DNA from: Prorocentrum cordatum
Lineage: Eukaryota; Sar; Dinophyceae; Prorocentrales; Prorocentraceae
Direction: 5' to 3'
Assembly (NCBI GenBank): GCA_963575745.1
Contig: CAUYUJ010004335.1
Location: forward strand, 582,856 to 646,855
DNA length: 64,000 bases
The translations under genes were made by a program, and so were the position numbers. Below the pieces are notes generated by a model. The model worked only from the letters and a program-made list of their open reading frames with translations, searched no databases and was not told where the DNA came from. Positions 30,721 through 39,590 of this stretch are shown in pieces; position 1 is the first letter of the stretch, and every line of letters begins with the position of its first letter.

Positions 30721-30952
30721 TCTAGTGGCCTTCGGCCCATTCCGCCCCCGTGCCTGGATTGAGGGGTCTCTTCGGAGGGCTTTCGAGGCCTCTTGGGGGC
30801 AGTTTTGAAGCCGCGTTCGTGGCTCCAGGGGCTTCCTGGGGGCCTCTTGGGGGCCTCTTGGGGCCTCTTGGGGACTTAAAAGTTTGCCGACCTCCCGAGG
30901 GATTCAAATGCGCATCGCATGCATGGTTGGGGTTCGACATCCAGTGTCGCTT
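30721..30952. other. Spacer with short CTTGGGGGCCT repeats
   Basis: Continues the CTTGG-word composition to about 30880, then unique sequence. No gene. Confidence 0.5.
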
Positions 30953-31060
30953 CCAGAGCTGCGAGAGGAGAGGACTAATCGACCCCTCCACTCGCAGCTC
31001 AAGGACGTCCTTGAGCTGCGAGTGGAGAAATCTGTTAGTCCTCTCCTCTCGCAGCTCTGG
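30953..31060. repeat. 108-bp foldback with perfect stems
   Basis: A symmetric inverted repeat around 31006/31007. The outer stem is 26 bp (30953-30978 with 31035-31060, beginning CCAGAGCTGCGAGAGGAGAG). There is an 8 x 8 nt internal loop (30979-30986 and 31027-31034). The inner stem is 20 bp with no loop (30987-31006 with 31007-31026), around CTCAAGGACGTCCTTGAG. It is the most compact relative of the GAGCTGCGAGAGG array that follows. Confidence 0.95.
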
Positions 31061-31144
31061 AGGCGCCCTTGAGACGCTGGGCGGCCCCCGAGGACCACCC
31101 CGAGCCATGCAAGCATGATTCGACTGGGCTCCCGAGGAGCCGAC

Positions 31145-31905
31145 GGGGGCGAGCGGCCGTTTCGAGGACGTCCCCGAGCTGCGAGACGCCACTCCGAGGA
31201 CGTCCCCGAGCTGCGAGAGGCCAATTCGAAGACGTCCCCGAGCTGCGAGAGGTCACTTCGAGGACGTCCCCGAGCTGCGAGAGGTCACTTCGAGGGCCTC
31301 TCGCAGCTCGGGGACGTCCTCGAAGTGACCTCTCGCAGCTCGGGGACGTCCTCGAAGTGGCCTCTCGCAGCTCGGGGGCGGCCTCGAATTGGCCTCTCGC
31401 AGCTCGGGGGCGTCCTCAGTGGCGTCTCGCAGCTCGGGGGCGCCCCCGAGCTGCGAGAGGCCACTTCGAGGAGAGGTCTGTCACACCCCGGTCGCCTCTC
31501 GCAGCTCGGGGCCCCGAGCTGCGAGAGGTCGAGGAGAGGCGCGTTAGACTTCTCGCAGCTCGGGGGCGTTTTCAAGGACGCCCCCGAGCTGCGAGAGGCC
31601 ATTTCGAGGACGTCCCCGAGCTGCGAGATGCCAGAGGGCGCCCCCGAGCTGCGAGAGGCCAGTTCGAGGACGCCCCCGAGCTGCGAAAGGCCATTTCGAG
31701 GGCGTCCCCGAGCTGCGAGAGGCCAGTTCGAGGGCGTCCCCGAGCTGCTGAGAGGTCATCGCGCAGCTCGGGGACGTCCTCGAAGTGGCCTCTCGCAGCT
31801 CGGGGACGTCCTCGAACAAGCCTCTCGCAGCTCAGGGACGTCCTCGAAGTGGCCTCTCGCAGCTCGGGGGCGTCCTCGAACTGGCTTCTCGCAGCCCACG
31901 TACGC
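31145..31905. repeat. GAGCTGCGAGAGG array with repeated inversions
   Basis: About 25 copies of GAGCTGCGAGAGG joined by CACTTCGAGGACGTCCCC-type linkers (period about 32). Orientation flips several times: near 31290 (plus to minus), 31437 (minus to plus), 31510, 31570 and 31760. Each flip makes a strong hairpin, for example GCAGCTCGGGGGCGCCCCCG around 31437. Reading frames through it are Arg/Ser/Glu-rich artefacts. Confidence 0.95.
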
Positions 31906-32065
31906 AACTAAACAGCATGGCATACTTGGGCGTGAAATGGCAGCGGGCCAAGAGGCGAGGCAGGGGGAGGGGGGGGGGGGGGCAAAGACGAGGAGGCAGT
32001 GAAACTGTCAGAAGCAATGTAGCATTGAGAATTCACAACCCCAATATGTCGGACAAATGACGGGG
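31906..32065. other. Spacer with a G run, nothing recognised
   Basis: Contains a G run at about 31970-31982. No gene. Confidence 0.4.
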
Positions 32066-32174
32066 GAGGCACTGTAGAGTTAGCGGCCCCCGAGAAGCAC
32101 TGCAGGGTTAGAGTTCCCCGAGAAGCACTGTAGAGTTAGCGTTCCTCGAGAAGCACTGTAGAATTAGCGTTCCC
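32066..32174 (+). repeat. 28-bp tandem repeat, about 4 copies
   Basis: Unit GAGAAGCACTGTAGAGTTAG plus GTTCCYC, with small substitutions between units. Ends before CTCAGCAATC. Confidence 0.85.
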
Positions 32175-32219
32175 TCTCAGCAATCACGCTCAGAAGGTGG
32201 GGGGGTCTTGGATGGCTGG

Positions 32220-32292
32220 CAGCGGCGAGGCTCGCAGCCGCTCGCTCGCTCGCTCGAACCCGCAGCCGCTCGCTCGCTCGCTCGAATCCGCA
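32220..32292 (+). repeat. CGCT tandem pair
   Basis: Two copies of a GCAGCCGCTCGCTCGCTCG unit followed by AACCC or AATCC. The 150 bases between it and the methyltransferase start hold nothing else recognised. Confidence 0.8.
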
Positions 32293-32446
32293 GCACAAAC
32301 ATCAGAGCTAGCGCCTCCTTCTCCCATTCCTCCTCGTCAATCATGGCCCGACCTCCCCCCTTTCCCCATGGGCCGCATCTATAGCTGCATCGGCACATAC
32401 CATTTAGGACCACTGAGCGGCTCGCCCGGGCTGGCGCGACCAAGCG

Positions 32447-33560
32447 ATGGGGCTCGCCTGGGATGGCACGACGGCGCCGCCCAAAACTACGGTTAAGGTG
32501 CGCCGCCCACGGCGCCCGAAAGTAGTCAAGCTTGGCAGTAATTTTACAGGCTTGGACCCAACTTCAGTTGCAATGCGGCGCATGGGCGTGCCGTTCACGA
32601 ACGTCTTCGCCAGCGACTCGGCCAAGCCCTGCCAGAAGGTCATCGAGGCTGTGCGCAATCCTGGCAAGTTCTTCACATACATAATAGAGCGCACCCCTGA
32701 AGAGGAAGATGATAGTGACGTCTACACGTGGACGCCACCGTGCCAGGATTTAAGCCAGAACGGTCTTCGTCAATGGGCCAAAGCAGACTGGCCAGCTTAT
32801 CAAGAAGGCCATGCAGTACATCAAAAACAAGAAGCCCAGGGTGTCGATCTTCGAGAACGTTTTCACGCTGATCCACAAAAGGCTCAAGCCCGTGCTGGAT
32901 GGCACCATCAAGGGCTTGCTCAGCATCGGCTACACTGTGAACTACAGCGTGCTCGATTCACGCGACTACGGCATTCCACAAGATCGTCGCCGGGTGTTCG
33001 TGGTGGCCATCAGGACAGACGCCATCAAATATCCATTCAATTGGCCCGAAATCACCAAGCCGTGCCCCAGCATCAACACGATCTTGGACGCGTGGAAACC
33101 CACCGACATGGCGGGCCGTCTGCCTACGGTCCAGCGCCAGAAGGATGCGTGCAAGACGGCCTACAAGGAGTGCTTCGACTACGGGCGCGACCCTCGTTCC
33201 ACGCCCATCCTGGTTGACATCGACGCTTCGCCTAAATTTGCAACCTACGGCATCGACGAGGCCAGGGCCATCACCAGGTCAAGGGGCGGAGATGGTGGGC
33301 CTTGGATTTCTACGAGGGGGCGCCGCGCAACCCCGTCTGAGTCGATCAAGCTACGGGGTTGCGAGCTGACTGATATCCCGTGGACGACGCTGAAGATCAG
33401 CCAGCGCGAGTTGGGCCAGCTCATCGGCAACGCTGTTTCCGTGAACACGATTGGGGCAATTGTCGAGGAGGCCCTGTGGAGCTCAGGTTTGGTCGAGAAG
33501 AAGGTACCTTTCCCGCGCGGAGTGAAGCATCCGCCCGGGCCACCGCCGCGCAAGCCTTAG
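32447..33560 (+). CDS. Cytosine-5 DNA methyltransferase, solo catalytic domain, one frameshift
   Basis: Transfers a methyl group from S-adenosylmethionine to carbon 5 of cytosine in DNA. The family motifs are in order: motif I region (SNFTGLDPTSVAMRRMGVPF, about residue 31), SAM-contact ASDSA, motif IV TPPCQDLS with catalytic Cys at about residue 99, motif VI SIFENV, motif VIII QDRRRVFVV, and motif X GNAVSVNTIG near the C-terminus. The length of about 370 aa means a catalytic domain with no N-terminal regulatory or chromatin-reading part, like bacterial Dcm-type or Dnmt2-size enzymes. A single extra base near 32783 separates motif IV from motif VI; reading across it restores the expected spacing. 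This is either a pseudogene or an assembly indel. Dinoflagellates are known to have many C5-methyltransferase genes. The hairpin motif follows 16 nt after the TAG. Confidence 0.85.
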
Positions 33561-33576
33561 TTTTTTTCGTTGATTC

Positions 33577-33589
33577 GGCTGTTTCGGCC
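33577..33589 (+). promoter_or_regulatory. 3' hairpin motif GGCTGTTTCGGCC
   Basis: Lies 16 nt after the methyltransferase stop, preceded by a T-rich stretch (TTTTTTTCGTTGATTC). Confidence 0.7.
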
Positions 33590-33654
33590 GAGTGCTGCGC
33601 ACGCCCAGCTGCACGGTCAGCCGAATCAGCTCCGACCTGCAGGAGGAGGGCGGG

Positions 33655-34062
33655 GAAACGCACACACTCGTTATTCAGCATTCGTTCAAAAAACCTATGT
33701 AGACCTGTCGGTTGCCGCCCGACGTTCGTTTACATGTGAAGTTTGACCCTCCAAAGTGCAGAGTGCGATTGGACGTTCAGATCTGGCGATAGGGCACTCG
33801 GGTTACCACTGAGAGGGGCAGGGGGAGGAGGGGGGGAAACATGCAAGACACAATCTCTAGCCAACATTCGTTCTGAAAACTTATGTATACCTGTCGGTTG
33901 CCGCCTGACGTTCGCTTACATGTGAAATTCGACCCCTCCAAGGTGCAAGGTGTAGTGGGAGCATCAACGCTAATGTGATTGGACAGTCAGATCTGGCGAT
34001 GGATCCCATCGGGTTGCCATTAAGGGGCGGGTGGGGTGGTGGGGGTGGGGGTGGCCCTGAAC
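33655..34062 (+). repeat. Imperfect direct duplication, two units of about 190-215 bp
   Basis: Unit 1 is about 33655-33838 and unit 2 about 33846-34062. Shared words in order: CATTCGTTC, TATGTAKACCTGTCGGTTGC, CGACGTTCG or TGACGTTCG, TTACATGTGAARTT, GATTGGAC, TCAGATCTGGCGAT, GGGTTRCCA, then a G-rich tract. Unit 2 has about 30 extra bases after CAAGGTG. It lies directly upstream of, and overlaps the first frame positions of, the hAT-like gene. Confidence 0.85.
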
Positions 34063-34088
34063 AACAAGTAAGTCCTCTGCCGCTCGCC

Positions 34089-36921
34089 ATGCGGGCTCAA
34101 TTCTTCGTCGCAGCACGTCTGCTTGGAGCAAGTAGTGGTCCTCAAGTTGGGGGCTGCACGCGACGGCCGCTGCAAGTGGAACGAACTTATCCAGTATGGG
34201 CGAATAAGTTCCCCATAGACCATGCGCAGCCAAAGTTGGGCACGTGGCTTGATAGCAAGCGGGCGAAAGGCTTGGGCGCGGGTTGCAAAATCTGCCGGGC
34301 TGCTGGCTTCACCACGAGCCCTTTCGGTGCGTACGAAGTTAGACCAAACGGCGCCATACAAGTTTGCAGTTTACAGAAGCACGCTCAGTGTGCCGAGCAC
34401 AAGGCTGCCGTGGCAGCGTTCCTAGCTGGAAACCTTGATGTTGCGGCGTATTCAGTGATGCGCCCGAAGTGGGACGAATTCAAACAGGTTGCCGATGACA
34501 TCGTTGCAGGCGGAAGTTTGGGCCATGGGACTATTGCGCGTCGGAGAATCCTGCGGTGCTTGAAGGAGGCCTTGTGCGCTGATGACAGAGAGGCTTTAAA
34601 GCCAGCTAGAGCGATATCTTTGTTTCGGGATGAGCGAAAAGGTCGGCTGGCTGTGAGATACCGAGCTGTAAATCAGAATTTGGATGAGTTCAGTGGCACT
34701 TTGGGCCAGGAGAGAGACTTCGGAACTGGTGCCACCAAGATTATGGAATCTACCTTCAGAATCATAGAGCGAATGTGCACTAAGTTCAGTGACTCGCCGA
34801 GACTCTGTCGTGCAACCCCCGCGTCGATGCCGAGCTTGATGGCCCATGTTCGGGAGAGTGTCATGTGCATCACCGTCGACTCAGCTGGAGATGAACTTCT
34901 CGCGAGTGAAATGATGTGCAACCAATCACTTGCTCAGACGGAAAGGGCGCTCACGCCAAACCTTAAGTTCGTGCTGCGCGACTCAGCGCACGCCTCCCGG
35001 CGCATCATTTCGCGACCCTGGAACGCAGACCCATACTTGAGAGATGTAGCGATGATGATGGCGCAAGGCCGCAGTTCGGTCGCCAAGCTCGTGCAGAACA
35101 GCACCGAGACATCGCGTGTGTTCGCTGGGTATGTCAAGTCTTCACAGAGCTCCGTGGTTACATCCGCGATAAGGAACATGCAAGCCGCATCGCATCGTTT
35201 TGAATATTGGCAAAAACCTCTTGGCCGCACTGCTCTCTTCATGCATGCGAGCATCGAGACAGCGATGTACGTGGCCAACCGCCCGGCCAAGGATGAGAAC
35301 ACCGACAAGGCCAAAGCGTGGCTTGCATGGGTGGACAGCGAACGATGTTTAATGCTTGCGATGATGGCAGACGTGGCTGACGAAGGGATGTGCTTGACGA
35401 GACTGCTTGATAATGAAGACGTTGGCACCGCCTGTCTCAATTCAGAAGTGCTCCTGTTCATCAGAAAGGTCGAGGCAATGTTTGGTGAGAGCGAGCGGTG
35501 CTTAACTATTTTCGGTTACACTTCGGTCATGATGAACCTCCTCAACGAGTACGTGGTTTGGCACGTCAACGACGACTCTCGGAGCATAGGTTTCGAGCGC
35601 GGTGTCCCTGGCGACATTGTCAACAGGTGCATGGAGAGGATGAGGTCTTACGTGGTCCTGGCGCGCGCAGCACTGGCAGCTGAGTTTCCAAGTTTCGAGA
35701 TGAGCCAGGTAACCAGGGTTACGTTGATAAGTTGTCGGGGCTGTATTGCTGCTGGTGTTTTTCGTTTCCGGTCGGGCCCCATGCGGGGCCCCAGGGGGTG
35801 ATCTCAAGAGCAGTGGGGCGTGCGCCATGACCACAGGCGTTCCAAGTGTTCGACTTGTCCACCACGCACCCCCGGGCGGATGTGCATTTGCGGCGGATTG
35901 CTCAGGCATTGGATCGCCGTGTTGGCCGCAACGACCGCCGCCCCCCCCCGTGCCGCGCCCACCCCCGAAAGTTGAGTTCAGCCACATGTCAAGGTCAACG
36001 TTGCCCGCGAGACATGCCGGGCGCCTGTTCTGCCAGGCCGCGGACATCAATCCAACTAGGCTGCAGGTTCAGTGGGAACATGGGTTCCCGAGGGCTCGCC
36101 AACAACAGCAGAGAGGTTTGTCGAATAAGGAAGCTTGGAGATATGTGATACAGAAACTAGGGCAGCAGAGACTAGCGCTGCGGCACGACATCGACGATCT
36201 GAGATCAGCTTTGGTTGCATATGTGGCCTTTGGAATGAGCACGTCGGGGGTGGAGCAGAAGTTTAGCCTGGCTGCGCTCAAGTTTAACTGTCGCCAACTC
36301 TCCTCAGACGCGCGCAGCGAGGACATGTTTCTCAAGATCGCTCTGGACTTGCCCAATCGTGACCTCAACAAAGTCATTGACAGTGCCCGGCGGATTTGGC
36401 TTGAGACCTGTGGGCGTCCTGTAGTGAGGAAGTTTCCGCGCGTCGACAAAGGGGTTAAGAGACCACGAACAGTGATGAAGGAAGGCGAAGCCGAATTCAT
36501 TCGTCAGCGCCGCAAGGCTGCGAGGCTCGCTGTTTCGGATACAGTGGCTGGCGATTCGACCAGGGAGGTCGGACCAGGCTCGAACTGGGGTGCCACGCAC
36601 CAGAAGGAGCTCGACTTCTTGAAGAACAAGCATAATACCAAACGGTGCATTGCATACTCGGAGAACGTCCTCCTACCACAGGAAGTGACGCATGCTGTTT
36701 GCGAAGACGCAGCCGCCAAACACAAGAAGCAACTTGCTGATCAATTGGCCAGGTCGCGTAAGACCGAGCGCGCGCGATTGGCCGCGCTGGGCGCGCCAAC
36801 GGCCAAGCTCCTAGAAGCTATCAGGGGGAAGCCTGTTTTCGTGGATATACCTTGCAGGTCGCCAGGTGGCGGCCGCACTCATCGCGCATCGCCTGAAATC
36901 AGTGCGGATGCACGAGGCTGA
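34089..36921 (+). CDS. hAT-superfamily transposase-like protein, one intron, one frameshift
   Basis: The N-terminal region has a zinc-finger-like cluster, GAGCKICRAAG then CSLQKHAQCAEH. A middle region contains VMCITVDSAGDELL, whose Asp could be a catalytic residue, and LKFVLRDSAHASRRIISRPW. The C-terminus has AFGMSTSGVEQKFSLAALKF, matching the S-x3-VE-x2-FS signature of the hAT dimerisation domain. A GT-AG intron at 35709-35836 joins SFEMSQ to AFQVFDLST in phase 0. A one-base shift falls in a run of nine C at 35941-35949, after which the frame runs to TGA at 36921. Total is about 900 aa. The frame is open upstream to 33975; the ATG at 34089 is a guess because the upstream part is inside a repeat. 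No terminal inverted repeats were found, so it may be a domesticated or decayed copy. Related sequences with RDSAHASRRI are, as I recall, common in dinoflagellates. Confidence 0.65.
35709..35836 (+). other. Intron (128 nt, GT-AG) in the hAT-like gene
   Basis: Donor CAG|GTAACC, acceptor CCACAG|GCG. Both sides are phase 0 and the joined protein is continuous. AG|G at both ends is the pattern described for dinoflagellate introns and for introner insertion. It contains GGGGCCCCATGCGGGGCCCC at about 35776-35795, a strong hairpin. Confidence 0.75.
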
Positions 36922-37466
36922 AGTTTTTGTTGCACGACACCAGGGCGCGCTGGCCCGTTCATTACGCTGCATCGGCGTTCAAAGGGGGATATGAAGTTAC
37001 CCCCGGGCTTTTAATTTCAAGCCGTTTTGGCGCTGGGGTCAAAATGCTGCCAACGTACCATTTGAAGAAAGTAACGTTTTTGAGCACCGAGTTCAGAGAC
37101 ACGCAACGTACGTTCTGCGAGTTTGTACAGAACTTAATCAGGCACACCCCAGGCTGCAAATGGAGGCTTGGCGGGTTTAACTGGCCAGCGTTGAAGAAGG
37201 CGCACGCGCCCGGCAACCTCTTCGCACTAGTCTCGCCGCCAGAGGTGGCACAACCTGCCTTTCATAACCATCGGAACACATTCACGGTCGATTCGTTCTT
37301 GACGAGAATCAGGTGTGTTTGCATGTCCAGTTCTGTATCGGGCTTGCGGTGATGCTGTGGAAAAAATGCTTGGGCATCAATGCCAATCGGTATGAGGTCG
37401 AGTGGGTCAGACTGTGAATTATGAACTTGAGTGTGTCTGAATATGAGTGAGTATGCGTCGTCACGT
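36922..37466. other. Spacer, nothing recognised
   Basis: AT-richer than the surroundings. No hairpin motif follows the hAT-like stop. GAGTGTGTCTGAATATGAGT lies just before the DinoSL relic. Confidence 0.4.
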
Positions 37467-37489
37467 TCCGTAGCCATCTTGTGTTCAAG
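37467..37489 (+). other. DinoSL relic, best copy
   Basis: Reads TCCGTAGCCATCTTGTG then TTCAAG. Compared with the 22-nt dinoflagellate spliced leader (starts CCGTAGCCATTTTGG, ends CTCAAG) it matches about 20 of 22 positions, with two substitutions and one inserted base. It is in sense orientation, 50 nt upstream of the ATG at 37540. This is the strongest evidence in the window for an mRNA-derived gene copy. Confidence 0.8.
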
Positions 37490-37539
37490 GCTGCCAAAGT
37501 ATCAGCATTCATTGGCGGATTGTCCAGCCCCACACAAAA

Positions 37540-38200
37540 ATGCAAGACGCAATGTCGGTTTTCCTCAGCGGCCGTTCGGACGATTACGTTGACCTCGACC
37601 AGGACGGCGTCATCCATGCGATTCGCTGAAGCAAATGTGAAGATGCGCACATTGGCGGAGGCGGCGCACATCCTGATTGACGACGACACGTTCCAGCATC
37701 ACGTGCACAAGGACTTCAGCGACCTGACCCTGATCGCAGTCCAGTGTCCGGGCGCTGACGGCCGCAGCGACATGCTGATCATGCTGACCGAGAAGATCGA
37801 GCGCACCCAGCAGATGTGGCGGGCGGCCGAATGGGAGTTTACCACTGGGCTCAAGAAGGAGATGGGACGAACTCCACGGTAAGCGCCAGGGCGAGTTCAG
37901 CGAGAAGTTCGACCAGGGCGAGTTCCGCAGGGCGGCGAACGCCTTCGGCTTCGCGGTGGCAACTGGCGCCGACTGGGTCGCCACGTCTGCCGCAGCCTAC
38001 CCGCCCATTGAGGACCGCAGCCGTTCGCCGCCGAGCCGTGCACGCACGCGTGATGAGGGGTTGGATTGCTCTGACATGTTGGATCCGATGCCGCTTTCGG
38101 ACGATGACACGCAGAAGACGTTGCCATTGAGGGGCCCCTGGGAGTCCGACGAGGATTCAGATAAGAATTCGTGCTTCGTCGTAGGGGCGCGGGATTTCTG
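37540..38200 (+). pseudogene. Retrogene-like hypothetical gene, about 210 aa, two frameshifts
   Basis: I do not recognise the family. The ATG at 37540 opens MQDAMSVFLSGRSDDYVDLD. The frame shifts near 37620 into RFAEANVKMRTLAEAAHILI, then MLIMLTEKIERTQQMWRAAE, and again near 37870 into EFSEKFDQGEFRRAANAFGF and a Ser/Arg-rich then acidic tail (RSRSPPSRARTRDEGLDCSD). The N-terminal half looks like a small alpha/beta domain and the tail is disordered. The last natural frame reads into the hairpin at 38202; a third indel would let a TAG at 38182-38184 end the gene 17 nt before it. The DinoSL relic in front makes this the clearest candidate for an mRNA copied back into DNA. An intron cannot be excluded in place of a shift, but none of the breaks has good splice sites. 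Confidence 0.5.
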
Positions 38201-38201
38201 C

Positions 38202-38214
38202 GGCTGCTTCGGCC
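38202..38214 (+). promoter_or_regulatory. 3' hairpin motif GGCTGCTTCGGCC
   Basis: Lies at the 3' end of the gene that starts behind the best DinoSL relic. The exact stop is uncertain because of frameshifts. Confidence 0.55.
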
Positions 38215-38578
38215 GCGGCTCTCTGGAGCGCAAAGGAAAAAACTTACTTCCTTCTCCTCATCCTCATCCTCCGCGCCCCCCATCCCTCCTACGCCCTCCC
38301 TTTCTACCGCCATCTCCTCCCTCCACGACGCGTGCGCGCTCCACTTGTCCTCTGACAGTTGAGCGACAACCGACTTGGTTGGGGGGGTGCCCCATCCCCC
38401 GTGGCTCCGAGACGGCCCCTGCGATAACCTGAAGCATCGCCATCCGCATTCAAACGCTCATCGCGGCCCCAATGGTTGGCCCAACCATGATCTACGCGCT
38501 CCTCATTGCATCGTCATTCGCCCGCCCGTTCCAGCTCGGGTTAGCCCGGGCCCAACGATTGCCGCCGCGACCAACCGC
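38215..38578. other. Spacer with CTCCTC tracts
   Basis: C/T-rich from 38245 to 38345. A weak DinoSL-like match (TTGGCCCAAC core) lies at about 38463-38484, roughly 95 nt before the next ATG, and is not counted as a relic. Confidence 0.4.
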
Positions 38579-38992
38579 ATGGCGGCCGACGACGGCGGCG
38601 CCAGCATCATCTACACCTTGGCAATGGCCATCCTCGTCGGCGGCGCAGTCCAGAGCGCGATTGCGATATGGCTCTGGGAGCGGCTGCGCCCGAAACGTCC
38701 GACGCCGACTGACGCAGCGACCATCCACGTGGCGGTGCCGACGCCGGCCGCCGCCATCCACATGGCGGCGCCGCCGCCGACAGCGACGCCGACGCCAACG
38801 GTGCCGACCGACGCCGCGGTGCCACCGCCGACGCCAGCGGCGCCGACGCAAATGCTGACGACGCGAACGGTATCTACGCAGAGCCAAACCACCTACACAC
38901 GGCGGTGGAGTGAGCCGAGGCCCATGCCGCTCCCGGAGAACTCTCACGGCGTAGGGCTGATCGACCCTTTTTGGAAACCGCGCCGTGGCTGA
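38579..38992 (+). CDS. Small membrane-anchored hypothetical protein, 137 aa
   Basis: I do not recognise the family. The ATG at 38579 opens MAADDGGASIIYTLAMAILV and continues through GGAVQSAIAIWLWERLRPKR, giving one hydrophobic segment of about 20 residues followed by positive charges. A single N-terminal membrane anchor with the rest in the cytosol fits the positive-inside rule. Residues about 45-95 are a low-complexity Ala/Thr/Pro linker. The C-terminus is basic and aromatic (YTRRWSEPRPMPLPENSHGV). TGA at 38990-38992; the hairpin motif begins 45 nt later. The frame is intact. The frame is also open upstream to 38375, but that part is Pro/His-rich and unlike protein. Confidence 0.5.
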   Translation: MAADDGGASIIYTLAMAILVGGAVQSAIAIWLWERLRPKRPTPTDAATIHVAVPTPAAAIHMAAPPPTATPTPTVPTDAAVPPPTPAAPTQMLTTRTVSTQSQTTYTRRWSEPRPMPLPENSHGVGLIDPFWKPRRG

Positions 38993-39037
38993 CCCAGGAC
39001 ACGGCGGAATTTGCACGTGCGCTGGGAATTAACGCAT

Positions 39038-39050
39038 CGGCTGCTTCGGC
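39038..39050 (+). promoter_or_regulatory. 3' hairpin motif GGCTGCTTCGGCC
   Basis: In sense with, and 45 nt after, the small membrane-protein gene. Confidence 0.55.
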
Positions 39051-39255
39051 CGTAGCACTGAAAAAAAGCATCGCCATCGCAACCTCCATCTTCGCTCTCT
39101 CGTTCCTCCGTCTCGACTTCCCATTCCATCATGCGTCCTCCTGCCCCTCCCATCCCTCCCCTGCGATGCGAGATATCATTGGTGGTCCACTCCCCCATCC
39201 TCCTGCCCCCCCCCCCCCCCTCTCTCTCAGTGTGATGCTTCGCCGAGGCCCGAGA

Positions 39256-39400
39256 ATATAAGGTCAGCACGGATGCCCCAGAAGGACCCATTTTTTTCGT
39301 TCAGCCATGATAGGCTCAGCATGGAGGCCCGAAAATGACCCGGTATATGTTCAGCAAGGAGGCCCAAACATTACCCATTATGGGTTCAGCTTGAAAGGGC
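39256..39400 (+). repeat. Imperfect 36-bp tandem repeat, about 4 units
   Basis: Units begin TATAAGGTCAGCA, GATAGGCTCAGCA, TATATGTTCAGCA and TATGGGTTCAGC at 39256, 39308, 39343 and about 39380, each followed by GGAGGCCC or similar and ACCCATT or ACCCGG. The first unit has an extra T run. Confidence 0.7.
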
Positions 39401-39497
39401 CCTCCTCCTCATGCTTTGAATGGGCCCTCCTCATCATCAACACCCCCTGCTCCAACGCGCCCCGGGCCACCCCCGCTCGGGCGTGGGCGGGCCGTTG

Positions 39498-39512
39498 GCT
39501 GCTTCGGCCACG
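39498..39512 (+). promoter_or_regulatory. Hairpin motif copy
   Basis: GGCTGCTTCGGCC directly upstream of the DinoSL relic at 39538. It may mark the 3' end of an unrecognised preceding transcript. Confidence 0.4.
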
Positions 39513-39537
39513 CCTCTCTCATCCTCCCTTCTCCTCC

Positions 39538-39562
39538 TCCGTAGCCTGTTTCTGTATCAATG
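39538..39562 (+). other. Putative DinoSL relic
   Basis: Begins TCCGTAGCC exactly as DinoSL, then TGTTTCTGTATCAATG, which keeps TTT, G, TCAA and G with three inserted bases; about 18 of 22 positions can be matched. It lies 30 nt upstream of the ATG at 39591. Confidence 0.55.
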
Positions 39563-39590
39563 TGAACGGGCTCCACTCGTGTTTAATTGC

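Noticed and set aside
32385-32412. DinoSL-like ACCATTTAGG upstream of the methyltransferase
   Set aside because: About 9 of 15 positions match, within chance for a search of a few hundred bases.
37467-37489. A functional SL RNA gene at this place
   Set aside because: The sequence has two substitutions and an insertion, and CAAG is followed by GCTG and not by the GTAAG donor expected in an SL RNA gene.
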